A stretch of 64,000 bases of DNA from Sphingomonas sp. 35-24ZXX. Its GTDB lineage: Bacteria; Pseudomonadota; Alphaproteobacteria; Sphingomonadales; Sphingomonadaceae. The position numbers were made by a program, and so were the translations under genes. Below, piece after piece: positions 18,358 through 26,628 of this stretch (position 1 is its first letter; every line of letters begins with the position of its first letter). A model generated the notes under the pieces. It made no database searches, was not told the origin of the DNA, and was given only the letters and a program-made list of their open reading frames with translations. The stretch covers positions 62,001 through 126,000 of the forward strand of contig NZ_JROG01000004.1 in assembly GCF_000786215.1 (NCBI RefSeq), written 5' to 3'.

Positions 18358-19290
18358 ATGGCCAGCGGACCCGTTCCCATTCCTGTCATCAAATCCGCCC
18401 CATGGCTGGCGGTGCTCGCCTGTCTGGGCGGGATGATGTTCTTCGGCGCGATGGACAGCGCGATGAAGGCGGTGACGATCGATATCGGCGTGATTGCAGC
18501 GCTGTTCTGGCGCTGCACGATCGGGTCGGTGATCGCAGGCGGGCTTTTCCTCGCCAAGGGAAACCGCCGCTTGCCCAGGGGGCCTGCGCTGAAGTTGCAC
18601 GCGCTGCGCGGCACGGTGGTCTCGGGCATGGCGGTGCTGTTCTTCTGGGGGCTGGCACTCACCCCGATGGCCGAAACGGTCGCGATCACCTTCATCGCGC
18701 CGATCATCGCGCTGTTTCTGGCGGCGGTGCTGCTGAAGGAAAGGATCGGCCGCGGTGCGGTGCTGGCTTCGGTGCTGGGCTTTGGCGGCGTGCTGGTGAT
18801 CGCGGGCGGCAGGCTGGGCCTGCTGGGTGGCGAGGTTGCCGATGAAGGCGGGGCGCAATGGCAGGGGATTGCCGCGATCACGGCATCGGCGGTGCTCTAT
18901 GCCTGGAACCTCGTGCTGCAGCGCCAGCAGGCGCAGATCGCCAGCCCGCAGGAAATCGTGCTGGTGCAGAACCTGATCATGGCTTTCTGGATTGGCCTTG
19001 CAATGCCCTTTGTCGGCATGATGCCCGGCGATGCCGCCATGGCCGCGCCCATGGGCTGGGCGCTGCTGACGCTGGCGGCGGTGCTGGCCATCGTCTCGCT
19101 CTCGCTCCTGTCTTATGCCTATGCGCGGGCAGAGGCACAGGCGCTGGTGCCGCTGGAATATTCGATGTTCGTCTGGGGCGCGCTGTTCGGCTGGCTGGTG
19201 TTCGACGAGACGATCGGCTGGACGACGCTGGCCGGGGCCAGCCTGATCATCGCAGGCTGCTGGCAGGTGACCCGCAAGCAGCCGGGCTGA
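18358..19290 (+). CDS. EamA/DMT-family membrane transporter
   Basis: A 310-residue protein with ten predicted membrane segments arranged as two EamA repeats, the standard plan of drug/metabolite exporters. The first repeat holds ALFWRCTIGSVIAGG and GLALTPMAETVAITFIAPI; the second holds the matching YARAEAQALVPLEYSMFVWGALFGWLVFDE, where a conserved Glu and the PLEY segment are seen in many members. Substrate unknown. No strong ribosome site is visible before the ATG at 18358. Confidence 0.9.
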   Translation: MASGPVPIPVIKSAPWLAVLACLGGMMFFGAMDSAMKAVTIDIGVIAALFWRCTIGSVIAGGLFLAKGNRRLPRGPALKLHALRGTVVSGMAVLFFWGLALTPMAETVAITFIAPIIALFLAAVLLKERIGRGAVLASVLGFGGVLVIAGGRLGLLGGEVADEGGAQWQGIAAITASAVLYAWNLVLQRQQAQIASPQEIVLVQNLIMAFWIGLAMPFVGMMPGDAAMAAPMGWALLTLAAVLAIVSLSLLSYAYARAEAQALVPLEYSMFVWGALFGWLVFDETIGWTTLAGASLIIAGCWQVTRKQPG

Positions 19291-19399
19291 CCGGCCTGCC
19301 GCAACGCAGCGCAGTTCGCGCTTCCCCCGCTGGCGCAATCTGGCTAGGCAGGCAGGGGGACAATCACACAATTCAGGCAATGGGGTACAAGCGCAAGCC

Positions 19400-20635
19400 A
19401 TGACACGGATTTTGCTGGGGGTGGCAGGCATTGCGCTGATCCTGTCGATTGCTTTGCTGCTGTCGAACAACCGCCGCGCCATCCGGCTGCGCGTGGTCGG
19501 CGCCGCCTTTGCGCTGCAGACCAGCATCGCGGTGCTGGTGCTGTACATTCCTGCCGGGCGCGCTGCGATCCAGGGCATGGCGCGCGGTGTATCCAATCTG
19601 CTGGGCTATGCGCAGGCGGGCACCAATTTCATCTTCGGCCCGCTTGCCAGCCCGGATGTCGGCGGCAACAGCTTTGCCATCGCCGCGCTGCCGGTGATCA
19701 TCTTCTTCTCGGCGCTGGTGTCGATCCTCTATTATCTCGGCATCATGCAGCGCGTCATTCAATGGGTGGGCGGCGCGATCGAGAAGCTGATCGGCATCAC
19801 CAAGGTGGAAAGCCTGTGCGCCGCGGCCAACATCTTTGTCGGCCAGAGCGAATCGCCGCTGGTGATCCGGCCCTATCTTGCGGCGCTGAAGCCCGCGCAG
19901 CTGTTCACGGTGATGAGTGTCGGCATGGCGGGCGTCGCCGGCACGATCCTCGCGGCCTATGCCGCAATGGGAATCCGCATCGACTATCTGCTCGCCGCCG
20001 CGTTCATGTCGGCCCCCGGCGGCATCCTGATGGCCAAGATCATCATGCCCGACGATCCTGCCGATATCGCACACGAGGCGGTGATGCCGCTCGATGTCGA
20101 ATATGAGGACGAACGCCCCGCCAATGTCATCATGGCAGCGGCCATGGGCGCACAGACCGGCGTCAAGCTGGCGGTGGCGGTGGGCGCGATGGTGCTGGCC
20201 TTCGTCGCGCTGGTGGCGCTCGCCAACGGGATTCTCGGCGGCATCGGCGCCTGGTTCAATATTGCCGACCTGTCGTTCCAGCGGATCGTCGGCTATGTGT
20301 TCGCGCCGATCATGTACCTGATCGGCGTGCCGTGGGACGAGGCATTGCGCGCGGGCGGCCTGTTCGGCACCAAGATCGTGCTCAACGAGTTCGTCGCCTT
20401 CATCGAACTGGGCGGGCCTGACGCGGGCCTGTCTCAGCGCACGATCGCCATCGTCACCTTTGCACTGTGCGGTTTTGCCAATTTCTCCTCGATCGCCATC
20501 CAGATGGCGGTGACCGGCGGGCTGGCGCCCAGCCAGCGACCGATGATCGCACGGCTGGGGTTGAAGGCACTAGCAGCAGGCAGCCTTGCCAATCTGATGA
20601 GTGCCGCTCTCGCGGGGTTGCTCATCACGGTCTGA
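19400..20635 (+). CDS. concentrative nucleoside transporter (NupC family)
   Basis: A 411-residue integral membrane protein of the CNT family, which imports nucleosides with H+ or Na+. The family signatures are clear: AANIFVGQSESPLVIRPYL, the MSVGMAGVAGTILAAYA segment, and FGTKIVLNEFVAFIEL followed by ALCGFANFSSIAIQ near the C-terminus. The length and number of membrane segments fit NupC-type permeases. It stands alone on the plus strand, 109 bases after the DMT gene, and converges with a small acidic protein gene. Confidence 0.94.
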   Translation: MTRILLGVAGIALILSIALLLSNNRRAIRLRVVGAAFALQTSIAVLVLYIPAGRAAIQGMARGVSNLLGYAQAGTNFIFGPLASPDVGGNSFAIAALPVIIFFSALVSILYYLGIMQRVIQWVGGAIEKLIGITKVESLCAAANIFVGQSESPLVIRPYLAALKPAQLFTVMSVGMAGVAGTILAAYAAMGIRIDYLLAAAFMSAPGGILMAKIIMPDDPADIAHEAVMPLDVEYEDERPANVIMAAAMGAQTGVKLAVAVGAMVLAFVALVALANGILGGIGAWFNIADLSFQRIVGYVFAPIMYLIGVPWDEALRAGGLFGTKIVLNEFVAFIELGGPDAGLSQRTIAIVTFALCGFANFSSIAIQMAVTGGLAPSQRPMIARLGLKALAAGSLANLMSAALAGLLITV

Positions 20636-20651
20636 TGGGTTCAGGCTGGCA

Positions 20652-20888
20652 TCAGGGCTGGGTGAAGGATGGCGGGTCGGAGGCGTCCATCGATTCCTCG
20701 ATGGCTTCGTCCAGATCGGCTTCGCTGACATCGTCCTTGTCCATGTCGGGCTCGGTCGATGGTTCGTCATCCTGCTTCAGGCTGGTCTGCTTGGCACCGG
20801 CGCGCTGGGCGGTTTCCTCGGTGCAATCGACAGGTTCGTTGGCAGCGTCATCGTTGTCAGCCGGTTTGTGGTCTTCGATGTCGGTCAT
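20652..20888 (-). CDS. small acidic protein of unknown function
   Basis: A 78-residue protein very rich in Asp and Glu (for example DMDKDDVSEADLDEAIEESMD), probably disordered. AAGGAGA six bases before the ATG at 20888 decides the start over an ATG eight codons upstream. It converges with the nucleoside permease. No family recognised. Confidence 0.6.
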   Translation of the reverse strand: MTDIEDHKPADNDDAANEPVDCTEETAQRAGAKQTSLKQDDEPSTEPDMDKDDVSEADLDEAIEESMDASDPPSFTQP

Positions 20889-20946
20889 AAGGCTCTCCTT
20901 GGTGATGAGCATACGCCGGTCTCAAGTCCTGGTTCCTCACCCTGTA

Positions 20947-21273
20947 TCAGCCCACCCCGGCGCGTTTCAGCTCTGGCCCCAGCCGTCCTGTCAGCCATAG
21001 TCCCCACATCCGGAAGTCCGCCGCCAGCGACCAGAGCGGATAGGTGAAGGTTGCAGGCCGGTTGCGCTCGATCCGCCAATGGCTGACCCAGGCGAAAAAA
21101 TATCCCGCCACCGGCATCGCGGCGAACAGCAGCCTATTGCCGGTCAGCAAGGCGGCCAGCCCCAGCAGCACCACCAGCGACGTCCCCGCATAATGCCAGG
21201 CGCGGGTGAGGGGGCGGCTGTGTTCGGACAGGTAATAGGGCCAGAATTCGGCGAAGCTGGTGTAGCGTTGCAT
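20947..21273 (-). CDS. Mpo1-like (DUF962) membrane protein
   Basis: A 108-residue protein with the DUF962/Mpo1 pattern: FAEFWPYYLSEHSRPLTRAWHYAGT at the start, two hydrophobic hairpins, then FFAWVSHWRIERNRPATF with the conserved His and Asn-Arg-Pro-Ala-Thr block, and YPLWSLAADFRMWG. The yeast relative Mpo1 is an iron-dependent dioxygenase that shortens 2-hydroxy fatty acids, so a role in hydroxy fatty acid turnover is possible; this would suit a sphingolipid-making bacterium, but it is inference. GGGAGA stands about eight bases before the ATG. It is divergent from the gamma-glutamylcyclotransferase-like gene, with 36 bases between. Confidence 0.85.
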   Translation of the reverse strand: MQRYTSFAEFWPYYLSEHSRPLTRAWHYAGTSLVVLLGLAALLTGNRLLFAAMPVAGYFFAWVSHWRIERNRPATFTYPLWSLAADFRMWGLWLTGRLGPELKRAGVG

Positions 21274-21309
21274 ATCGATGTTCTCCCGCGCGCATGATAG
21301 GCACAGATC

Positions 21310-21711
21310 ATGCCGTCAATCCAGACTCCGCCGCTGCTCTTCGTCTATGGTACGCTGCGCCGGGGCAGTGACCATCCCAACGCCGCGCGATTGGCGCACG
21401 AGAGCGAATGGCTGGGCACGGCCACGCTCACCGGCACGCTCTACCGTGTCAGCTGGCATCCGGCGCTGGTGCTGGAGGGCGACGACATGGTCACGGGCGA
21501 CCTGCTGCGCCTCACCGATCCGACAGCCAGCCTGCCGTGGCTCGACGCGTTCGAAAGCTGCGGCCCCGATGATCCACCGCCGCATGATTACCGCCGCGAG
21601 ATGGCTGCGGTCATGACCGCAAACGGTCCGGTGCTCGCAATGGTCTATGTCTGGAACCTCCCGCTCGATGGGCTGGAGAGGATGCCGGGCGGGGACTGGC
21701 TGGCGGGTTAA
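21310..21711 (+). CDS. gamma-glutamylcyclotransferase-like protein (GGCT/AIG2 fold)
   Basis: A 133-residue protein that starts LLFVYGTLRRGSDHPN, the substrate-binding loop of the GGCT fold, and keeps the acidic residue expected for catalysis in WLDAFESCGP (Glu near residue 82). Family members release 5-oxoproline from gamma-glutamyl amines or amino acids. Substrate cannot be assigned. Its stop TAA shares the TTAA at 21708-21711 with the stop of the convergent flotillin gene. Confidence 0.88.
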   Translation: MPSIQTPPLLFVYGTLRRGSDHPNAARLAHESEWLGTATLTGTLYRVSWHPALVLEGDDMVTGDLLRLTDPTASLPWLDAFESCGPDDPPPHDYRREMAAVMTANGPVLAMVYVWNLPLDGLERMPGGDWLAG

Positions 21712-23387
21712 GTCGCCGCCGGGTCCGCCTCGTCGGCATTGGGTGTGGCCTCGATCTGCGTTGCGCCCGCCACCAGCCCGTCGAGCGAAGCGCCGTTGAG
21801 GCCCAGTTCCTTCATCAGCCCGTCGATGATCGGTGCCTGCGCGCGATAGCTGAGCGCGGCAGAGACCGCATCGCTGGCCAGGTTGCCGCTGCTGGCCATG
21901 CCGCTCCCGCCATTCGATCCGCCCGACTGACCGAGACCATCGACCTTGACGATCTTGATCGAATCGATGGCTTCCAAGGGCTTGGACGCCTCGCGGATGA
22001 CTTCGGGCAGCACCTTGAGCAGCGCGAGCTTGGTTTGCAGCGAAATCTGATCGGAGGACAGCAGGTTCGCCGCCTCGTTGACCGCGCGCTGGCCCGCCGC
22101 TTCCACCTCGAAGCGCACCCGCGCAGCGTCTGCGCGCAGCTTTTCGGCCTCGGATTCGCCCTCGGCTTCAAGCCGTACGGCTTCGGCGCGGTTGGCGGCG
22201 GCGGCTTTCTCGGCTTCGGCCTCGACCTTGACGCGGATCGCGTCGCGCTCGGCCTGCTTGGCCGCCTCGATCAGCTCGATGCGCTTGGAACGCTCGGCAA
22301 TTTCGGTCTCGCGCGCGGTGGTCACCTGTTCCTCGGCGGCGACTGCGGTGGCGCGCGCGGTATCGGCCTCGCCCTTGGCCTGGCTTTCCTCGCGGCTCTT
22401 GTTCTGGATGGCGATCTGCTGTTCCTGCCGGGCGATCTCGATCGCCTGCTGTTGTGCGATCCGCGCCTGCTGCACCGCGCGGTCAGCCTCGATCTGCTGG
22501 CTGTCGACCAGTTTCTTCGCCTCGATGCGTGCGGCTTCGGCCTCCTGGTTGCGCAGGGCCTGTTCGCGCGCGACCTCTGCCGCCTGTTCGGCGCGGCGCA
22601 TCTCGATCTCGCGCTCCTGCTCCAGCCGCGCGAACTCGTTGTCGCGCGCGATCTCGAACGAGCGCTTGTCGGCCTCGAGATTCTTGGTCTCGATCTGGAC
22701 GCGGGTATCCTGCTCGATGTCGTTACGCGCCTTCTTGCGCAGCTCGATCTGCTCGGTCAGCTTGGTCAGGCCCTCGGCGTCAAAGGCGTTGTTGGCGTTG
22801 AAATGCTCGATGCTGGTCTGGTCGAGCCCGGTGAGCGAGACCGATTCCAGCTCCAGCCCGTTCATCGCCAGATCAGCCGACGAGACCTGCTGCACCTTCT
22901 GCACAAAGTCGCTGCGCTGTTCGTGCAGCTGGTTCATAGTCATCCCCGCCGCGACCGAACGCAGCGCATCGACGAACTTGCCCTCGACCAGATCCTTGAG
23001 CGCTTCCGGCTGCATCGTGCGCAGGCCCAAAGTCTGCGCCGCCATCGCCAGCGCCCCCGCATCGGGCCGCACGCGCACATAGAATTCCGCCTTCACATCG
23101 ATCCGCAACCGGTCGAGCGTGATCAGCGCGTCAGTATTCTTGCGCTCCACCGCCAGCCGCACCGTGTTCATGTTCACCGGCATCGTCTCGTGCAGCACCG
23201 GCAGCACCAGCGCCCCGCCATTCATTACGACCTTCTCGCCGCCAAAGCCGGTGCGGACGAACGCGATCTCCTTGGTCGCGCGGCGATACAGCCGGGTGAT
23301 GATCAGCCCGAAGATCAGCAGAAACGCGAACACCACGCCGACGAGCATGGCGATGGTGATGACCCCGCTGGGGATGATATCGGACAT
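21708..23387 (-). CDS. flotillin family protein
   Basis: A 559-residue flotillin (start ATG at 23387 with AAAAGGAG upstream; the longer frame lacks a site). One N-terminal membrane segment (TIAMLVGVVFAFLLIFGLIITRLY) is followed by an SPFH/band-7 domain (about 50-240), then a long Ala/Glu/Arg-rich coiled coil (about 255-430) and a Gly/Ser-rich end with DSIKIVKVDG, the usual flotillin C-terminal phrase. It scaffolds membrane microdomains. With the upstream NfeD-like gene it matches the YqiJ/YqiK type pair, but here the pair is separated by about 535 bases containing a foreign-looking small gene. Confidence 0.93.
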   Translation of the reverse strand: MSDIIPSGVITIAMLVGVVFAFLLIFGLIITRLYRRATKEIAFVRTGFGGEKVVMNGGALVLPVLHETMPVNMNTVRLAVERKNTDALITLDRLRIDVKAEFYVRVRPDAGALAMAAQTLGLRTMQPEALKDLVEGKFVDALRSVAAGMTMNQLHEQRSDFVQKVQQVSSADLAMNGLELESVSLTGLDQTSIEHFNANNAFDAEGLTKLTEQIELRKKARNDIEQDTRVQIETKNLEADKRSFEIARDNEFARLEQEREIEMRRAEQAAEVAREQALRNQEAEAARIEAKKLVDSQQIEADRAVQQARIAQQQAIEIARQEQQIAIQNKSREESQAKGEADTARATAVAAEEQVTTARETEIAERSKRIELIEAAKQAERDAIRVKVEAEAEKAAAANRAEAVRLEAEGESEAEKLRADAARVRFEVEAAGQRAVNEAANLLSSDQISLQTKLALLKVLPEVIREASKPLEAIDSIKIVKVDGLGQSGGSNGGSGMASSGNLASDAVSAALSYRAQAPIIDGLMKELGLNGASLDGLVAGATQIEATPNADEADPAAT

Positions 23388-23503
23388 GGGGGCTCCTTTT
23401 GGGGCAGGAATCGGTGGTTTCGTCCGCGAGGCTAACCGTTGACCATGCGCGTTGCGAGGACAATCGGAGCAGCCTTGGTGGTGATTTGCGCATTCCTTCA
23501 CCC

Positions 23504-23526
23504 GCTCAGCCTGAGCTTGTCGAAGG
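23504..23526. repeat. short palindromic intergenic repeat
   Basis: GCTCAG-C-CTGAGC at 23504-23516 followed by TTGTCGAAGG. This reads as the common interspersed element of sphingomonad and caulobacter genomes that contains TTCGACAAGCTCAGG on the other strand. It lies between the flotillin gene and the small gene downstream of it, in the part with atypical base composition. Confidence 0.65.
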
Positions 23527-23540
23527 CCCCGCTATTGGTT

Positions 23541-23807
23541 TTAGCCGGGAAAAGGTAACTCCATTCCATGCTCACGAAGGACTTGCGTGTAATAACTGAC
23601 CCGCGACTGAAGCTGGTCAGCAAGCTCCTTGATGTCATGCCAGTGATCTGACCCAGGCTCAGCACCAGCAAGTGCATGTGCTGCCATGCTGCTGAGGTTA
23701 TGCAACGTATCGCCCTGAATCAGCATTCCCGGGAACTGGCGCCCCGGAAGTCGGATTATGGCAACGTTAGTAGCTTCAGAGTACAATTCGACTGATTCTG
23801 TTCGCAT
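23541..23807 (-). CDS. small protein of unknown function, possibly DUF6959 family
   Basis: From the ATG at 23807 the protein has 88 residues. It contains VELYSEATNVAIIRLPGRQFPGMLIQGDTL, a pattern I associate with a small uncharacterised family (DUF6959), followed by a helical part rich in His, Leu and Glu. No enzymatic motif is visible. The reading frame is open further upstream to 23948 but that part overlaps the NfeD-like gene and looks non-coding. Its DNA is clearly poorer in G and C than all neighbours and uses codons such as AAT, TCA and ATA that the rest avoids, which points to transfer. It interrupts the spacing between the NfeD-like and flotillin genes. Confidence 0.6.
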   Translation of the reverse strand: MRTESVELYSEATNVAIIRLPGRQFPGMLIQGDTLHNLSSMAAHALAGAEPGSDHWHDIKELADQLQSRVSYYTQVLREHGMELPFPG

Positions 23808-23922
23808 ATTTACGTCGCTCCGTAAGCAATGCCTTCGCTCCTCGATGATCGAAATGGGGGCGAGGCGTTCAGAGATCGTGGTTGTCGCGGAGCATACATT
23901 GTACGCTGGACACCCGCTTCCC

Positions 23923-24549
23923 TCACAACCCCGGCAGAAAATGGCCACCCTTGCTGATCGCCTTGAACGTCTCGCCGTCGCGGCGCACCAGCAGGATCTC
24001 CTCGCCCTCGTGCAGCACCTGATCGGCGTTATCCGGTTCGACCATCACGAAATGCGGGTGGCCGTGGACGTCGGTGACGCGGGCTCTGGCCGGGGAGCCG
24101 GGGCGGGCGGTGCCGGTCTGGATGGTGGCGAAGCGACCGACAAGCGAGTCGACGGCGACGGCGGTGGTCTCGTCCTGCGGCATCACGCGCGCGAGCCATC
24201 GGGCCGCGCCGCCGGTGATCGGCAGCGAGGCGACCAGTGCGACCGGCCCTGCCAGCCACGCGCTCGCGAGGCTTCCCGTCAGCGCTAGCCAGAATTGCTG
24301 CCCGGCATAGCCCAGCACACCGAAGATCATCAGGAACAGCGCCAGCCACAGCAGCAAAGGCAGGCGGCCCAGGCCCAGCAATGCGAGCAGGCCATCGCTC
24401 GCCGCATCGCCGAAGTCGCTATCGGCGTCGAGATCGCCGAGGCCAGCGGCTTGCAAGGCCCCGATCAGAAGCATCAGCACGATGGCGGCGGAAAAGGGGG
24501 TGTTCTGGATGGCGAGGAAAAAGTCGAGCATGCGCGCCAGACTAGTCAC
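23923..24549 (-). CDS. YqiJ/NfeD-like membrane protein with OB-fold
   Basis: A 208-residue protein with membrane segments near 18-38, 58-85 and 90-115, followed by a soluble C-terminal beta domain (about 135-205: DSLVGRFATIQTGTARPGSPARARVTDVHGHPHFVMVEP) that fits the OB-fold of YqiJ/NfeD partners of flotillins. Such proteins act with flotillin in membrane organisation. The reading starts with GTG at 24549, whose last bases form GTGA with the stop of the upstream gene; an ATG six codons later (24531) is an alternative start. Confidence 0.82.
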   Translation of the reverse strand: MTSLARMLDFFLAIQNTPFSAAIVLMLLIGALQAAGLGDLDADSDFGDAASDGLLALLGLGRLPLLLWLALFLMIFGVLGYAGQQFWLALTGSLASAWLAGPVALVASLPITGGAARWLARVMPQDETTAVAVDSLVGRFATIQTGTARPGSPARARVTDVHGHPHFVMVEPDNADQVLHEGEEILLVRRDGETFKAISKGGHFLPGL

Positions 24550-25268
24550 TGGCTGTCGGCAACACCATCATATTTCAGTTCCAGGAAACGCCCGCGAATG
24601 GCAAGCTTGTCGGCATCGCCCTCGGCAATCGTGCGGGTGGCGGTGGCGATTTCGCGTTCGATGACGCCAAGGCCATGCACCAGCTGTTCGTCCGGCGTGC
24701 GTTCGCCGCGCTTTTCCTGGCGCATGCTCGCCGGGATCTTGCGATAGCCGGTGATCAGCTCGGGCAGATGCTCGCCCACCAATTTGCGGATTTCGCGCGC
24801 GGGTTCGCTGTTCTCTTCCAGCGTCTGCAGCTGCGGGGCGAGCATATCGAGCTGCACGCCGATATTGTCGATCAGCGTGATCGCGGGCGCGGGCAGCGCG
24901 GGGCGCTGGCTTTCGAGCCAGATCTCGGTCTTGCCGGCGAGGACCTTCAACGGCTCCTTCGCCAGCTTCTCGGGCGTGGGGATGCGCAGTTTCATCGAAC
25001 TGCCCAGCACCACGGTGGCGACGACCGCCGCCAGCACGGTGAGCAGCACGCCGTAAAAGCCGATGCCGTCGATGATCGCGCCAACGACGCCCGCGGTCAC
25101 CAGGATCACGCCGATGCTGATCGCGATCGCTGCGATCTTCTTCCACAGGTGCTCGCGTTTCAGCGCGCGTGACTTGCTGCCGATCGACGGGCCCATCTGC
25201 ACGCGGCGCTTGACCGCGGCGGCATCGGCAAGGATCTGGTCGGACTGGCTGGTCAGGGATTTGCTCAT
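24546..25268 (-). CDS. XpaC-like (5-bromo-4-chloroindolyl phosphate hydrolysis family) membrane protein
   Basis: From the ATG at 25268 the protein has 240 residues. It opens with a charged segment, then two membrane segments (IAAIAISIGVILVTAGVVGAII and GVLLTVLAAVVATVVLG), and ends with a helical domain (about 105-240) containing ELITGYRKIPASMR. This layout fits the XpaC family, whose genes regularly travel with telA. Biochemical role is unknown; the family name comes from an indirect hydrolysis phenotype. It follows telA after 13 bases and overlaps the YqiJ-like gene start by four bases, so the three are one operon. Confidence 0.8.
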   Translation of the reverse strand: MSKSLTSQSDQILADAAAVKRRVQMGPSIGSKSRALKREHLWKKIAAIAISIGVILVTAGVVGAIIDGIGFYGVLLTVLAAVVATVVLGSSMKLRIPTPEKLAKEPLKVLAGKTEIWLESQRPALPAPAITLIDNIGVQLDMLAPQLQTLEENSEPAREIRKLVGEHLPELITGYRKIPASMRQEKRGERTPDEQLVHGLGVIEREIATATRTIAEGDADKLAIRGRFLELKYDGVADSQ

Positions 25269-25281
25269 GCGGTCCGCTGCC

Positions 25282-26493
25282 TCAGGCCTCCAGCGAGCTG
25301 AGCAGCGACGGGCCCGACGATGCACCGCTGATCTGGCCCTGGCTGGCCCCCTCGGCGCGCGCGATATAGCCCTTGGACTTCTCGACTTCCTTGCTCAGCG
25401 TGTCGACCGTCTGCTTCATGCTGTCCAGCGCCTTGACCTTGAACGTGTCGATATTGTCCATCGTGTCATAGATGTTCTGGAAGGCGCGCTGCAGCGTCTC
25501 GACGGGGATCGTCGCCGAGGCGGCCTGTTCGTGGATCTTGGCGGTCTGCTCCTTGAGCATCGTTCCGGTCGAATCGATGATGTTGGCGGTGGTGGTGTTC
25601 AAGGCGGTAATCTGCTCGAGCACCAGCTTCTGCCCAACCAGAGCCTGCGCGACCGTGACAGCAGTACGGAGCGCCGCGACCGTGGTGGTGCTGGCGCGGT
25701 CGACGCCCTTGACCAGCTCGACATTGTTCTTCTTGACCAGATCGAGCGCGAGATAGCCCTGCACGGTCACCGCCATCTGCGTCAGCAGGTCCTGCGTGCG
25801 CTGGCGGACATAGAACAGCGCGGTTTCCTTGATCGCCTTGGCCTTGGCCGGATCGGTCATCTCCAGCTCGGCGGCCTTTTCCTCGAGCCGCGCATCGAGC
25901 GTCTTGGACACGTGGATCATCTGTTCGAGCTTGCCCATCGCCGCCCACAGATTCTGCCGTTCGACGTCGATCGCGGCATTGTCCATCAGCAGCTCGTCCT
26001 TGCCGCTCTGCAAGGATCCCAGGATCGACTGGATATGGCCCTGGCTCGACTTGTAGCTGTCGAAATAGTCGCGCATCTTGTTGCCGAAGGGGATGATGCC
26101 GAAGATCTTCTTGCGGGTGAACAGGTCGCCCTTCTTGCCGGGGTCGAGATCCTCGACCGTGCGGCGCAGCTGGGCGAGGTTGGCCCCGACCGAATTGTCG
26201 CTGTCCATCGCCTTGACCGGGCGATCGAGAAAGCGGTTGGACTGGCCCGCCGCATCGGTGATTTCCTTGCGGCCCATGTTGGTGATCTGATCGACGCGCT
26301 TGCCGAACTCGGGCGAGTTGACGTCCTGCGCCACCAGGTCATTGATGAAGCCATCGACCTTTTCGTCGAGCTTGGACTTCACGTCATCCGACACCGGCAC
26401 CAGGCCGGTCGCATCTGCAGCCGTGACGACGGGCACCGGATCGGGAGCCTCCAGCGTGAGTTTCTTGTCCGCAATCGCAGTTTGCGTCGCCAT
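25282..26493 (-). CDS. telA: TelA family toxic-anion resistance protein
   Basis: A 403-residue soluble, largely helical protein. The TelA domain spans most of the chain and includes GKKGDLFTRKKIFGIIPFGNKMRDYFDSY, LWAAMGKLEQMI, a long coiled-coil rich part, and TTTVAALRTAVTVAQALVGQKLVLEQI followed by LNTTTANIIDSTGTMLKEQ. TelA proteins are tied to tellurite and cell-envelope-antibiotic resistance, mechanism unknown. It leads the minus-strand cluster and is preceded by a clear sigma-70-like promoter with a palindrome (26568-26603). Confidence 0.93.
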   Translation of the reverse strand: MATQTAIADKKLTLEAPDPVPVVTAADATGLVPVSDDVKSKLDEKVDGFINDLVAQDVNSPEFGKRVDQITNMGRKEITDAAGQSNRFLDRPVKAMDSDNSVGANLAQLRRTVEDLDPGKKGDLFTRKKIFGIIPFGNKMRDYFDSYKSSQGHIQSILGSLQSGKDELLMDNAAIDVERQNLWAAMGKLEQMIHVSKTLDARLEEKAAELEMTDPAKAKAIKETALFYVRQRTQDLLTQMAVTVQGYLALDLVKKNNVELVKGVDRASTTTVAALRTAVTVAQALVGQKLVLEQITALNTTTANIIDSTGTMLKEQTAKIHEQAASATIPVETLQRAFQNIYDTMDNIDTFKVKALDSMKQTVDTLSKEVEKSKGYIARAEGASQGQISGASSGPSLLSSLEA

Positions 26494-26567
26494 GCCGTTC
26501 GCGCTCCCGTGTTTCGCTTTTCGCCCAAAATGAGGCGATACGCCTTTTCAGGCAAGCGATAAGTGTT

Positions 26568-26603
26568 ACTGTGTTAAGATATCAATACAGTGGGAAAGTG
26601 CAA
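26568..26603 (-). promoter_or_regulatory. promoter and palindromic operator upstream of telA
   Basis: On the minus strand TTGCAC (26603-26598) is followed after 16 bases by TATCTT (26581-26576), a plausible sigma-70 promoter. Overlapping it is an imperfect palindrome with ACTGT and ACAGT arms at 26568-26572 and 26587-26591, which reaches over the -10 and spacer. The stretch is very AT-rich for this genome. A repressor binding here would block the telA operon. No known consensus is claimed. Confidence 0.5.
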
Positions 26604-26628
26604 GGGAAATGCTGCGTTTGCAACGGTT

